Of a stretch of 64,000 bases of DNA, positions 43,351-51,262 are shown piece by piece. Each line of letters begins with the position of its first letter. Positions within the stretch are counted from its first letter, which is position 1. Origin of the DNA: Aggregatilineales bacterium. GTDB taxonomy: Bacteria > Chloroflexota > Anaerolineae > Aggregatilineales > Phototrophicaceae. A program made the translations under genes and the position numbers. A model generated the notes under the pieces. That model did not search any database and was not told the origin of the DNA. It was given only the letters and a program-made list of their open reading frames with translations. Location of the stretch: NCBI GenBank assembly GCA_030834905.1, contig JAUQWZ010000006.1:62001-126000 (forward strand), read 5' to 3'.

Positions 43351-44148
43351 ATGCAGATCAATGGCGTCGAATATCACGTTGAATCAACGGGCAGCGGAAC
43401 GCCGCTGGTGCTGCTTCACGGCTTCACCGGCAGTTCGGAAAACTGGCGGTCGGCGCGCGCGGCGCTGAACCCGCATGTCCGCACCATTACCGTCGATCTG
43501 CCGGGGCATGGTCGCACCGGCAGCCCCGACGATCCCCAGCGTTATACGATGGACTCGGCTGCCGCCGATCTGGCGGCGATTTTCGCCCGCTTAGGTCTGC
43601 CTCCGGTTCACCTGCTCGGCTATTCGATGGGCGGCAGGCTGGCATTGTATATCGCCCTGAAACATCCGTCGCTGGTCAGCAGCCTCATTCTGGAGAGCGC
43701 CTCACCCGGACTGACAGACGCAGCCGAACGGGCTGCTCGCGCTGAAAGCGACGAGCGACTCGCGCGGCAGATCGAAGCCGAAGGGATGGCAGCATTCGCC
43801 GACTACTGGACGGCGCTGCCGTTGTTTGCCAGCCAGAGTGACGACCTGCGCCAGCACCTGCGTGACCAGCGGCTGAACAATAATCCACGCGGACTGACCA
43901 ACAGCCTGCGCCAGATGGGTACTGGCGTCCAGCCGTCGCTGTGGGAACATCTGGGACGAGTCACCTGCCCCACCCTGCTGATTGCCGGTCAGCATGACGC
44001 CAGGTTCAGCGGCATCGCCCGGCAGATGGAACGGCTGATCCCGGATTCGCGCGCGGTAATCGTGCCCGACGCCGGACATACCGTTCACGCAGAGCAGCCT
44101 GCCGCCTATGCTCAAACGGTGCTGAAGTTCATCGACGGCTACAAATGA
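43351..44148 (+). CDS. menH: SHCHC synthase
   Basis: The 265-residue alpha/beta hydrolase has VLLHGFTGSSENW, DLPGHGRTGSP, the nucleophile elbow LLGYSMGGRLALYIAL (Ser about residue 92), and the catalytic His in PDAGHTVHAEQP. These are the MenH signatures. It removes pyruvate from SEPHCHC, the product of MenD, to give SHCHC. It is divergent from the regulator-menF-menD-menB-menE operon. menC (o-succinylbenzoate synthase) and menA are not in the window. Confidence 0.92.
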   Translation: MQINGVEYHVESTGSGTPLVLLHGFTGSSENWRSARAALNPHVRTITVDLPGHGRTGSPDDPQRYTMDSAAADLAAIFARLGLPPVHLLGYSMGGRLALYIALKHPSLVSSLILESASPGLTDAAERAARAESDERLARQIEAEGMAAFADYWTALPLFASQSDDLRQHLRDQRLNNNPRGLTNSLRQMGTGVQPSLWEHLGRVTCPTLLIAGQHDARFSGIARQMERLIPDSRAVIVPDAGHTVHAEQPAAYAQTVLKFIDGYK

Positions 44149-44203
44149 CAGCCGCGCGGGAGTATAATCGCCTGAATAGCTGAGTTGAGACAGGCACAAA
44201 CCG

Positions 44204-44902
44204 ATGACATCACCAACGACGACCATAAGCATTGGCAGCGAAGTCGCCGCCATGCGACGCCAGATCGCGCGGCTCGGCGCGCTGTTGTTTGACCGCAAGC
44301 TGACCGACGCGGCAGGCGGCAATATCAGCGCCCGGGTGGGCGATCTCGTCTGCATCACGCCGCGCTACTCCGGCAGCAAATACCAGTGGCAGCTACTGCC
44401 CGAACAGGTGCTGGTCGTCGATCTGGAAGGCAGCCGGGTGGACGGCGACGGCGAGCTTTCGCGCGAATCGCGGGCGCATCTGCTGCTTCACCGCGAACTG
44501 GGACACGTCGGCACCGGCGTCATCCACGCCCACGCGCGCAATGTGCTGGTATTCGCGGCGCTCTGCCGTCCCATGCCGCCCGTCCTCGAAGCGACGCTCA
44601 AATTCGGCGAGATTCCGGTCACGCCCTTCGCCCCGGCGCACAGCCCCGATCTGGCGGACAACGTGTTCAAGGCGATCCAGCCTCAGGAAGCGCGTATCCG
44701 CAAACAAGCCGCTGCCGCTATCGCCGCCTTTCACGGTCTGTTCGTGATGGGCAAGGACATCGAAGCCACCTTCGATGCGGTGGAACGAATCGAGGAAAAC
44801 GCCTACGTCATCCTTATGGGGCAGATGCTCAGTCAATCAGACATGCTCCAGCAGCAGCGTGAATTTCTGTTAGCTGAAGCAGCGCGTACTGGCAAGGAAT
44901 AG
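44204..44902 (+). CDS. Class II aldolase/adducin-family protein
   Basis: The 232-residue protein has the L-fuculose-phosphate aldolase fold: LTDAAGGNISARVGD (phosphate binding), a long central IHAHARNVLVFAAL with two zinc His, PFAPAHSPDLADNV (further His), and AFHGLFVMGKDIEATFDAVERIE with the third zinc His. The zinc site appears complete, so it is likely an active aldolase or epimerase on a sugar phosphate. It lies 4 nt before a hexose-kinase gene, so both probably act on the same sugar. The substrate is unknown. Confidence 0.85.
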   Translation: MTSPTTTISIGSEVAAMRRQIARLGALLFDRKLTDAAGGNISARVGDLVCITPRYSGSKYQWQLLPEQVLVVDLEGSRVDGDGELSRESRAHLLLHRELGHVGTGVIHAHARNVLVFAALCRPMPPVLEATLKFGEIPVTPFAPAHSPDLADNVFKAIQPQEARIRKQAAAAIAAFHGLFVMGKDIEATFDAVERIEENAYVILMGQMLSQSDMLQQQREFLLAEAARTGKE

Positions 44903-44906
44903 CCGG

Positions 44907-45839
44907 GTGATCGTCACCGTCACTGCCAACACTACCGTCGATCTGACCGTGTTCGTGCCAGCGCTGACCAAAAACCGCACGCTGCGCGCGACCAATGCCA
45001 TCCAGAGCATGGGCGGCAAGCCGACCGATGCCTCGTGGATTCTCGGCGAGCTGGGCATCCCCAGCCTCGCGCTCGGCTTGGCGGCAGGCACGACCGGGCA
45101 AAAGGTTGACGCCATGCTGCGCGCGCGCGGCGTGACCACCGACTTTACCTGGGTGGAAGGCGACACCCGGATCAACATCATCATCATTGATGAAGGCGAT
45201 CAATCCCACACGACCATCACCACCACCACGATGACGATTGCCTCCGAAGACACCGCCCGCCTGCGCCAACGATATGACAGCGCGCTGGCGTCCGCCAGCG
45301 TCGTCGTGACCGGCGGCACGCTGCCCAGAGGGCTGGAGCCGTCATTTTACGTGGACATCATCGGCATGGCGCGCGAACGCGGCGTTCCGGTGATCTTCGA
45401 CGCCGCCGAACCCAACCTCAGCGCCGGACTCAGCGCCAGCCCAACCTACGTCAAGCCCAACAAGGATGAACTGGAAGCGCTGGTCGGGCATTCGCTCACC
45501 ACCCTGGACAGCATTTATGCCGCCGGACGCCAGATCCTTGACCAATATGGCACCTGCCCGATCATCTCGCTGGGTGAAAACGGCGGGCTGGCGATTCTGC
45601 CTGACCGCGCCTACCGGATTCCACCGCTTTCGGTGAACGTGGTCAGCCCGGCGGGCGCGGGCGACGGCGTGCTGGCGGGCTTGGCGGCGGCGATCCAGCG
45701 TCGGCAGCCAATTGAGGACGGGCTGCGGCTGGGCTTCGCTACCGCGTCGGCTGTCCTGCTTCAGCCGGGGACGGCTGACTGCCACCGCGCCGATGTGGAA
45801 GCGTTCCTGCCACAGATTGAACTGCTGCCCTATCCGTGA
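44907..45839 (+). CDS. PfkB-family hexose(-phosphate) kinase, FruK/LacC type
   Basis: The 310-residue protein starts with GTG and has TANTTVDLTVFVPALTKN, near residues 5-22, with the 1-phosphofructokinase-type substrate region IQSMGGKPTDASWILGELG. The C-terminal anion hole SPAGAGDGVLAGL has the catalytic Asp. FruK/LacC enzymes phosphorylate fructose-1-phosphate or tagatose-6-phosphate to bisphosphates. With the upstream class II aldolase-type gene (4 nt away) it would form a kinase-aldolase pair. Substrate open. Confidence 0.85.
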   Translation: MIVTVTANTTVDLTVFVPALTKNRTLRATNAIQSMGGKPTDASWILGELGIPSLALGLAAGTTGQKVDAMLRARGVTTDFTWVEGDTRINIIIIDEGDQSHTTITTTTMTIASEDTARLRQRYDSALASASVVVTGGTLPRGLEPSFYVDIIGMARERGVPVIFDAAEPNLSAGLSASPTYVKPNKDELEALVGHSLTTLDSIYAAGRQILDQYGTCPIISLGENGGLAILPDRAYRIPPLSVNVVSPAGAGDGVLAGLAAAIQRRQPIEDGLRLGFATASAVLLQPGTADCHRADVEAFLPQIELLPYP

Positions 45840-45887
45840 GTGAACTGTTCCCCTCGCAGCTGGTGAATCACGCGGAAGCATGTAATA

Positions 45888-45916
45888 TTTACAATTTGCC
45901 TTACGTCATGTAGTAT
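45888..45916 (+). promoter_or_regulatory. Promoter candidate of the trehalose operon
   Basis: TTTACA (45888-45893), 17 nt, TAGTAT (45911-45916). It ends 20 nt before the otsB ATG, leaving a very short leader. Confidence 0.45.
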
Positions 45917-45936
45917 GTCATGATGGGTTGTAGTGT

Positions 45937-46752
45937 ATGAACGATTTACTCCACTGGACAAGACATCTCGATCTTCTGCGAACTGTAATGGCTGTGCCGC
46001 GGCTGGGCATCATTAGCGATTTTGACGGGACGCTGAGCGAATTTGCCGATTCGGCACAAGAGGCGCTGATCGTGGAAGATAACGCACAGGCGCTCGATCT
46101 GCTGGCGCAGCGGGTGGCGCTGGTGGCGCTGGTTTCGGGCCGCGCTGCCGCCGATCTGCGCGAATGTTTCGAGCGCCCGTGGCTGATGTATTACGGCAAT
46201 CACGGTCTTGACCGCTGGAACAACGGTGAAGTGCAGATTGTCCCCGCTGCCCAGGAGTGGGGTCAGGCACTGACCCAGATGCTGGCGGAGTTTACGCCGC
46301 CGCCCAACTCCGGCATTTACGTCGAAAACAAAGGCGTTACGGCGACCGTCCATTATCGCCTGGTCGATGACCCGGCAACGGCGCGCATCCGCCTGCTGGA
46401 ACAGCTTCAGCCGCTGTGCGTTCGCTACGGACTCGTCCTCAGCGAAGGGCGCTACATCTGGGAGATCAAGCCGCCAGTCAGCCTGAGCAAAGGCACCGCT
46501 GTCGAGACACTGGTCAACCAGAACCGTCTGAACGGCGTCATCTTCCTTGGCGACGACGTGACAGACCTGTCGGCGATGGCATACCTGCGGGCGCTGCGCC
46601 GCGACAAGCGCGTCCAGACGCTGTCCGTCGGCGTGGTCTATCCGGATCACGAGCTGCCAACTCTGCGCGACACCTGTGACATAACCGCGCACGGACCCCA
46701 CGATGTCGCCAGACTGCTGCACTGGATCGCCGAGGAGCTTGCTCCGCTGTAA
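45937..46752 (+). CDS. otsB: Trehalose-6-phosphate phosphatase
   Basis: The 271-residue HAD phosphatase has the nucleophile motif SDFDGTLSEF near residue 26, VALVSGRAAADL, YGNHGLDRW, EIKPPVSLSKGTAVE, and FLGDDVTDLSAM (third HAD motif). All catalytic Asp residues are present. It removes phosphate from trehalose-6-phosphate. No ribosome site is clear before the ATG; the predicted transcript is nearly leaderless. It precedes otsA by 21 nt. Confidence 0.93.
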   Translation: MNDLLHWTRHLDLLRTVMAVPRLGIISDFDGTLSEFADSAQEALIVEDNAQALDLLAQRVALVALVSGRAAADLRECFERPWLMYYGNHGLDRWNNGEVQIVPAAQEWGQALTQMLAEFTPPPNSGIYVENKGVTATVHYRLVDDPATARIRLLEQLQPLCVRYGLVLSEGRYIWEIKPPVSLSKGTAVETLVNQNRLNGVIFLGDDVTDLSAMAYLRALRRDKRVQTLSVGVVYPDHELPTLRDTCDITAHGPHDVARLLHWIAEELAPL

Positions 46753-46773
46753 TCCCGTACCAATGGAGGTTTC

Positions 46774-48237
46774 ATGACCGATTCCAAACATATCGTTATC
46801 GTGTCCAACCGAGGACCGTTTTCATTTTCCAAACGTGACGATCAGCTCGTCATGGAGCGCGGCAGCGGCGGCTTGGTCACGGCTATCAGCAGCGTTGTGC
46901 GGGAACATCGCATCCTCTGGATTTCGTGCGCCCTCAGCAAAGGCGACCGTGAATGGATTCAAACCGCGGGCGACGGTATTCACGATGTCGAAGACATGCA
47001 GATTCGCCTCGTCTCGCTTGAGGCGGCACAGTACCAGGCGTACTACAACGTCATCAGCAACCCGCTGCTGTGGTTCATCCATCACCAGCTTCACGACACG
47101 CCCCGCTATCCGATCATTGATCAGAACGTCTGGGACGCATGGCGCAATGGTTACGCCGTCATCAATCGCAAGCTCGCCGAGGCGACCGCCGCCAGCATCG
47201 CCGATATTGAAGGTCGCGTCATCGTCATGCCGCAGGATTATCACCTGTACCTGTTCTCGCGGTATCTGCGCGAACTGGTGGGTGATAAAGTGGTCATTCA
47301 GCCGTTTCTGCACATTCCCTGGCCCGGACCGGACGCCTGGCGTATTCTGCCGCGGGCAATGCGACTCGAACTGCTCGAATCGATGCTGCACGCCGACCGG
47401 TTGGGATTCCAGACTGAACGTGACACGCGGCGCTTTCTCCAGACCTGTGTCGATAACCTGACGGGTGTGCGCGTGGTCACCCCGTGGCGAAAGCTCCTGT
47501 ACAAAGGGCGCGAAGTAGAAGCCGCGCCGTATCCAATTTCGGTGGATGTGAATGAACTGGATCAGCGCCTGGAAAGCGAAGAAGTACAGGACGCCATCGA
47601 ACGACTGAAGACCAGCTATCAGGATATGCGGATCATTCTGCGGGTGGATCGGGTCGAACCATCGAAGAACATCCTGCGCGGCTTTATCGCCTATCGCAAC
47701 CTGCTTCGCCGCCACCCCGAATTCCGGGGCAAGGTGGTCATGGTGGCGCTGCTGGTGCCGTCGCGCTCAGAAGTTGCCGAGTACAAAAATTATCTGCGCG
47801 ATGTCATGGCGCTGGTCGGCGAGATCAACGCCACCTTAGGCGATAGTGATTGGGAGCCGGTGAGCGTCATTCTGGGCAACAACTACAGCCGCGCCATCGC
47901 CGCCTTCAGCCTGTACGACGTGCTGGTGGTGAACCCGCTGGCGGACGGCATGAATCTGGTCGCTAAGGAAGGCGCGGTGCTCAACCGCAATAACGGCGTG
48001 CTGATCCTCTCGGAAGAAGCGGGCGCATCGGAAGAACTGGGCGATTACGCGCTCACCGTAGCGCCCTTCGACGTCACCAGTCTGCGCGAGGCGCTGCACC
48101 GCGCCCTGACCATGCCGGAAAAGGAACGCTGCGAGCGCGCTACCCACCTTGCCGCGCAGGTGCGCGAGAATGACATTCACGTCTGGTTTGCCCGCCAGCT
48201 TAAAGACGCCGCCGCCGATTGGGCAGCCCGGAAATAA
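46774..48237 (+). CDS. otsA: Trehalose-6-phosphate synthase (GT20)
   Basis: The 487-residue glycosyltransferase joins glucose from UDP- or GDP-glucose to glucose-6-phosphate. It shows IVIVSNRGPFSFS, the donor-side GSGGLVTAISSV, VMPQDYHLYLFSRYLRE, FLHIPWPGPDAWRILP, the Arg/Lys pair in ILRVDRVEPSKNILRGFIAY, and LADGMNLVAKEG. A good AATGGAGG precedes the ATG. Length is normal. It overlaps the following DegT-like gene by one base (TAATG), so otsB-otsA-degT form one operon. Confidence 0.94.
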   Translation: MTDSKHIVIVSNRGPFSFSKRDDQLVMERGSGGLVTAISSVVREHRILWISCALSKGDREWIQTAGDGIHDVEDMQIRLVSLEAAQYQAYYNVISNPLLWFIHHQLHDTPRYPIIDQNVWDAWRNGYAVINRKLAEATAASIADIEGRVIVMPQDYHLYLFSRYLRELVGDKVVIQPFLHIPWPGPDAWRILPRAMRLELLESMLHADRLGFQTERDTRRFLQTCVDNLTGVRVVTPWRKLLYKGREVEAAPYPISVDVNELDQRLESEEVQDAIERLKTSYQDMRIILRVDRVEPSKNILRGFIAYRNLLRRHPEFRGKVVMVALLVPSRSEVAEYKNYLRDVMALVGEINATLGDSDWEPVSVILGNNYSRAIAAFSLYDVLVVNPLADGMNLVAKEGAVLNRNNGVLILSEEAGASEELGDYALTVAPFDVTSLREALHRALTMPEKERCERATHLAAQVRENDIHVWFARQLKDAAADWAARK

Positions 48238-49373
48238 TGCCCGGCGTCTCTCCCACACGACCGGGGCGGTCACACAGCCAACCGGCGCTAACACGGCAAC
48301 TACTCGGCGCGATCAGCGGTCGCCGGTCGGCGGTGCTGTGCGGGCGCGGCGCTGCTGGATTATGGGCAATACTGCGCGTCTTTGGCTGGACGCAGCGTAA
48401 AATCCTGCTGCCCGCCAACACCTGTTACATCGTACTCTGGGCGGTGCTCGAAAGCGGCAATATTCCGCTGCTGGTCGATGTCAATCCCGACAGCGCTAAC
48501 CTCGATCCTGCCGCGCTGAACGCCGCGCAGGTGGACGACGCCGCGGCTGTCATCCCCGCCCACATGTACGGTTTACCCGCGCCAATGGAAGCGATTTCGA
48601 CCTGGGCGAAGCCGCGCGGCTTGACGGTAATTGAGGATGCAGCGCTGGCGCTGGGTGGATCTGCCGACGGGAAGCCCGCCGGTTCCTGGGGCGATGCCGC
48701 CATCTACAGCTTCGGTCTGGGCAAAATTGCTGACAACCAGCTTGGCGGCGCAGTCGTCACCGATGATGTTAATCTGGCGCGGGAAGTCAGCCGCCTGCTC
48801 GACACAACCCCGCTGTGGAACGAACATCTGCGCCAGCAGACCAACCAGTGGAATAACCTGTACTGGGCGCTCCACCAGCACGACGATCAAAATCCCAGTC
48901 TGACCGGACTCTACCCACCCCTGTTTGAAATTTATCGAGGACTCACCGGCTACCGACTGCCCGCCAGCGCGTGGTCGGAACTGCCGCCACGGTTGAGCCG
49001 CCTGGAACAAAACCGCCAGCGCCGGTCGCAGATGGCAGCGCTGTATGATCAACAACTGCGCGATCTGCCCGTTCGCAGCCTACCGCGCCCCGACGGAACG
49101 ATGCTGTGGCGCTATCCGCTGCTGGTCGAACCCGAACGGCGAAACGACCTGTTGGCGGCGCTGTGGGAAAACGGCGTTCACGCTGCCACCCGCTGGTATC
49201 CGTCGCTGCGCCCAATGGCGTCGGCGCTGCTGCCTGCCGTCGTTCAGCCGCCAACGCCCCACGCCGATGGGTTCGGCGCGTCGATCATCAATCTGCCGGT
49301 GGATCAGACGGTGAGTGAAGCCGATGTTTTGCAGATCGGGCGTATCATCGCTGAATTCTTCGAGCAGAATTGA
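48237..49373 (+). CDS. DegT/DnrJ/EryC1-type aminotransferase
   Basis: I start at ATG 48237, which shares its A with the otsA stop (TAATG); the longer frame starts with TTG at 48219. The 378-residue PLP enzyme has CGRGAAGLWAIL, LLPANTCYIV, VIPAHMYGLP, IEDAALALGG, and the PLP Lys in SFGLGKIADNQLGG. These are DegT-type sugar aminotransferase features, with a lengthened insert around residues 190-250. Family members make amino sugars such as those of glycolipids or surface glycans. The coupling to trehalose genes is unusual and may point to a modified trehalose or osmolyte. Confidence 0.8.
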   Translation: MPGVSPTRPGRSHSQPALTRQLLGAISGRRSAVLCGRGAAGLWAILRVFGWTQRKILLPANTCYIVLWAVLESGNIPLLVDVNPDSANLDPAALNAAQVDDAAAVIPAHMYGLPAPMEAISTWAKPRGLTVIEDAALALGGSADGKPAGSWGDAAIYSFGLGKIADNQLGGAVVTDDVNLAREVSRLLDTTPLWNEHLRQQTNQWNNLYWALHQHDDQNPSLTGLYPPLFEIYRGLTGYRLPASAWSELPPRLSRLEQNRQRRSQMAALYDQQLRDLPVRSLPRPDGTMLWRYPLLVEPERRNDLLAALWENGVHAATRWYPSLRPMASALLPAVVQPPTPHADGFGASIINLPVDQTVSEADVLQIGRIIAEFFEQN

Positions 49374-49407
49374 GCCGCCCCGACGCCCTTATGCCGCGCC
49401 TGAATGG

Positions 49408-50619
49408 TTAATCCGCCGCGCTCATCGATTCGCGCGCGACCGGGTGCGCTGTGCTGTAGCTGGTGCGAACTTCCTGCAGGATGAACAGCAGCACAACCAA
49501 TATCAACAGCGCCGGACTGATGATCTCCAGCCCAAGCCGCGACGCGAAGACGCCGAGCAGGCTCGGCAGCAGCGCGATACCCAGCCCTGCCCCGGCGACC
49601 TGGAAGCCGATGGCATTCTGCGCGTGTCTCAGTCCGACGTGTTTGGGTGTCTCCGAGATCAGGATGGGGAACAGGGGTGCCTGAGAGAAGCCAAAGATCA
49701 CCAAGCCCACCTGCCCAACCGCCGCAGTTGGATTCCACCACAGCAGCACGCCGCCGATTGCCACGCCAATCAGACAGGCGCGCACCAGCACGCTGTTGGA
49801 AACTTTTGGCATGTAGATGCCAAATAACATGCGCCCAATCGTGAAGCTCCCCCAGTACAGGCTAACCCAGAACCCGGCGGATTCGGTATCCATGCCGCGC
49901 GCCTCGGTGAACAGCGGAAAGACCCACTGACCCGGCGCAGCCTCGACTCCGGCATAAACGCACATCACCAGAATACCCAGCCAGACCTGCGGCAGACGGA
50001 GCGTGTCGCGCACTGAAACGCCGCGCTTCGACTCACCCGCCGCCAGAGCGACCACGCGCCAGCGGTTGGCGACCAGCGCAAACGCCACCGCCGCCAGCAG
50101 GCATACTCCGACGACAAAGGCATAGCCGCCGCGCCACGCGCCGCTTTTCACCGCCTCAGTTTCGATCAGCGGCATGATGGTGATGCCGATCCCAAAAAAG
50201 GCGTGCAGCCAGTTCATCGCCCGGGCACTGTGGTGCGCGGCGATGTAAGCGTTCAGCGATGCGTCAATCGTGCCGCTGCCCAGCCCGGCAGTAAACGCCG
50301 CGATAATCAGCATGTACCACGATGAGCCAACGACGTAGCCGCCCAGCCCCAGCCCAAGCAGCAGCGAACCGATGACCAGCAGCCATCCAATGCCAAACCG
50401 CTGCGCCAGCGGACCGCTGGCAAAGCTGGCGATCAGATAGCTGACGGTCGAAGCGACCAGCAGGATGCCGACGGCGTCCAGCGGCAGCCCGAACTCCGCC
50501 TGAATCGAAGTCCAGGCGACGCCCAACAGCCCGGCGGCGAACCCCAGCAAAATAAAACTGGCGAATGCCAGTCCGACAGTCATAAAATCAGTTTGTTTGG
50601 TCGTATTCACAACACGCAA
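49408..50619 (-). CDS. Major facilitator superfamily transporter
   Basis: The 403-residue protein has about 12 hydrophobic segments. The loop between helices 2 and 3 reads SGPLAQRFGIGW, a worn version of the MFS GxLxDRxGRR motif. GSGTIDASLNAYIAAHHSARAMNWLHAFFGIG near residues 113-145 is reminiscent of the fucose-permease-like branch, split here to show key parts. The frame begins with TTG at 50619; GTG at 50610 or ATG at 50583 are alternatives. No partner gene hints at a substrate. It converges with the DegT gene. Confidence 0.85.
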   Translation of the reverse strand: MRVVNTTKQTDFMTVGLAFASFILLGFAAGLLGVAWTSIQAEFGLPLDAVGILLVASTVSYLIASFASGPLAQRFGIGWLLVIGSLLLGLGLGGYVVGSSWYMLIIAAFTAGLGSGTIDASLNAYIAAHHSARAMNWLHAFFGIGITIMPLIETEAVKSGAWRGGYAFVVGVCLLAAVAFALVANRWRVVALAAGESKRGVSVRDTLRLPQVWLGILVMCVYAGVEAAPGQWVFPLFTEARGMDTESAGFWVSLYWGSFTIGRMLFGIYMPKVSNSVLVRACLIGVAIGGVLLWWNPTAAVGQVGLVIFGFSQAPLFPILISETPKHVGLRHAQNAIGFQVAGAGLGIALLPSLLGVFASRLGLEIISPALLILVVLLFILQEVRTSYSTAHPVARESMSAAD

Positions 50620-50721
50620 CTTTCAGACAGCACAATTCTCAACCAGAACGTATTATACCCATTTGCGCCATCCACTGGTTATAATGGTCTGCGTAATCGT
50701 CTATGTAACGGAGATGAAAGC

Positions 50722-50919
50722 ATGTACATCTATCGTGACAAGATCGATGACAGCGCCGATTGGCGCGAACTCCAGACGCTGATCGACCAGATGGAAAGTG
50801 AGCTGGCGCTGATGCTCGACTCGCCCTATATGGAAGAGGACAGCTACCGCCAGAGCGCGCATGATCTGGAACTCATTATCGAATACGGGAAACGCAAGCT
50901 CGATAAAATGCTGTCGTGA
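50722..50919 (+). CDS. Small acidic helical protein of unknown function
   Basis: The 65-residue product begins MYIYRDKIDDSADW. Composition is rich in Asp, Glu, Leu and Tyr, and the pattern suggests two helices, the second amphipathic (LELIIEYGKRKLDKM). I do not recognise the family. The ATG has AACGGAG 8 nt upstream and the frame upstream of it is not credible. A strong promoter for the next gene begins just after its stop codon. Confidence 0.65.
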   Translation: MYIYRDKIDDSADWRELQTLIDQMESELALMLDSPYMEEDSYRQSAHDLELIIEYGKRKLDKMLS

Positions 50920-50924
50920 CCCGC

Positions 50925-50954
50925 TTGACACCGTTATGAACCTTATGCTAGACT
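50925..50954 (+). promoter_or_regulatory. Strong promoter of the RIO kinase leader
   Basis: TTGACA (50925-50930) matches the -35 consensus exactly; TAGACT (50949-50954) follows after 18 nt. It lies about 300 nt before the kinase start, so a long leader is transcribed. Confidence 0.75.
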
Positions 50955-50996
50955 GTGGCTTGTTACTTTGTTCGGCTGATCAGGAGGCGTATAAAG

Positions 50997-51053
50997 ATGA
51001 CTGTTCTGGTATCTGCAACGACGATTGTCCGCCTGTCAGGTCAGCAGGACTAA
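50997..51053 (+). CDS. Short upstream ORF in the RIO kinase leader
   Basis: An 18-codon ORF, MTVLVSATTIVRLSGQQD, with AGGAGG 9 nt before the ATG, a better ribosome site than that of the kinase itself. Its 3' part, CGCCTGTC (51030-51037), is perfectly complementary to GACAGGCG (51084-51091). Translation of the ORF would therefore affect folding of the leader. It may be a leader peptide rather than a functional protein. Confidence 0.5.
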   Translation: MTVLVSATTIVRLSGQQD

Positions 51054-51188
51054 CACTGCTCTAATTCCCCTGCAAGTTGAATCGACAGGCGTGCCAATCT
51101 CCGGTTGAGGAGAGCTAGTTCTGCGCCTGTTTCCCGCGTCAGATCCACAATTTAACGACAGCCCGGCTCTGAAAGCCTGTCTCCTCAA
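51030..51188 (+). promoter_or_regulatory. Leader with mutually exclusive stems upstream of the RIO kinase
   Basis: GACAGGCG (51084-51091) can pair with CGCCTGTC (51030-51037), with CGCCTGT (51124-51130) or, as GACAGGC, with GCCTGTC (51175-51181). Independently TTGAGGAG (51105-51112) matches CTCCTCAA (51181-51188). These pairings compete. The gap 50955-51262 holds no other gene-like feature. Confidence 0.55.
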
Positions 51189-51262
51189 GTCGCTCTGGCG
51201 CGGCTGTAACACGCCGCCCACCTACTGAACTAACAACCTATCAACAAACAGGGACCTAAACC

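Noticed and set aside
51084..51188. 6S RNA or other known small RNA in the RIO kinase leader
   Set aside because: No matching closed stem with a central open bubble could be drawn; only competing short stems are seen.
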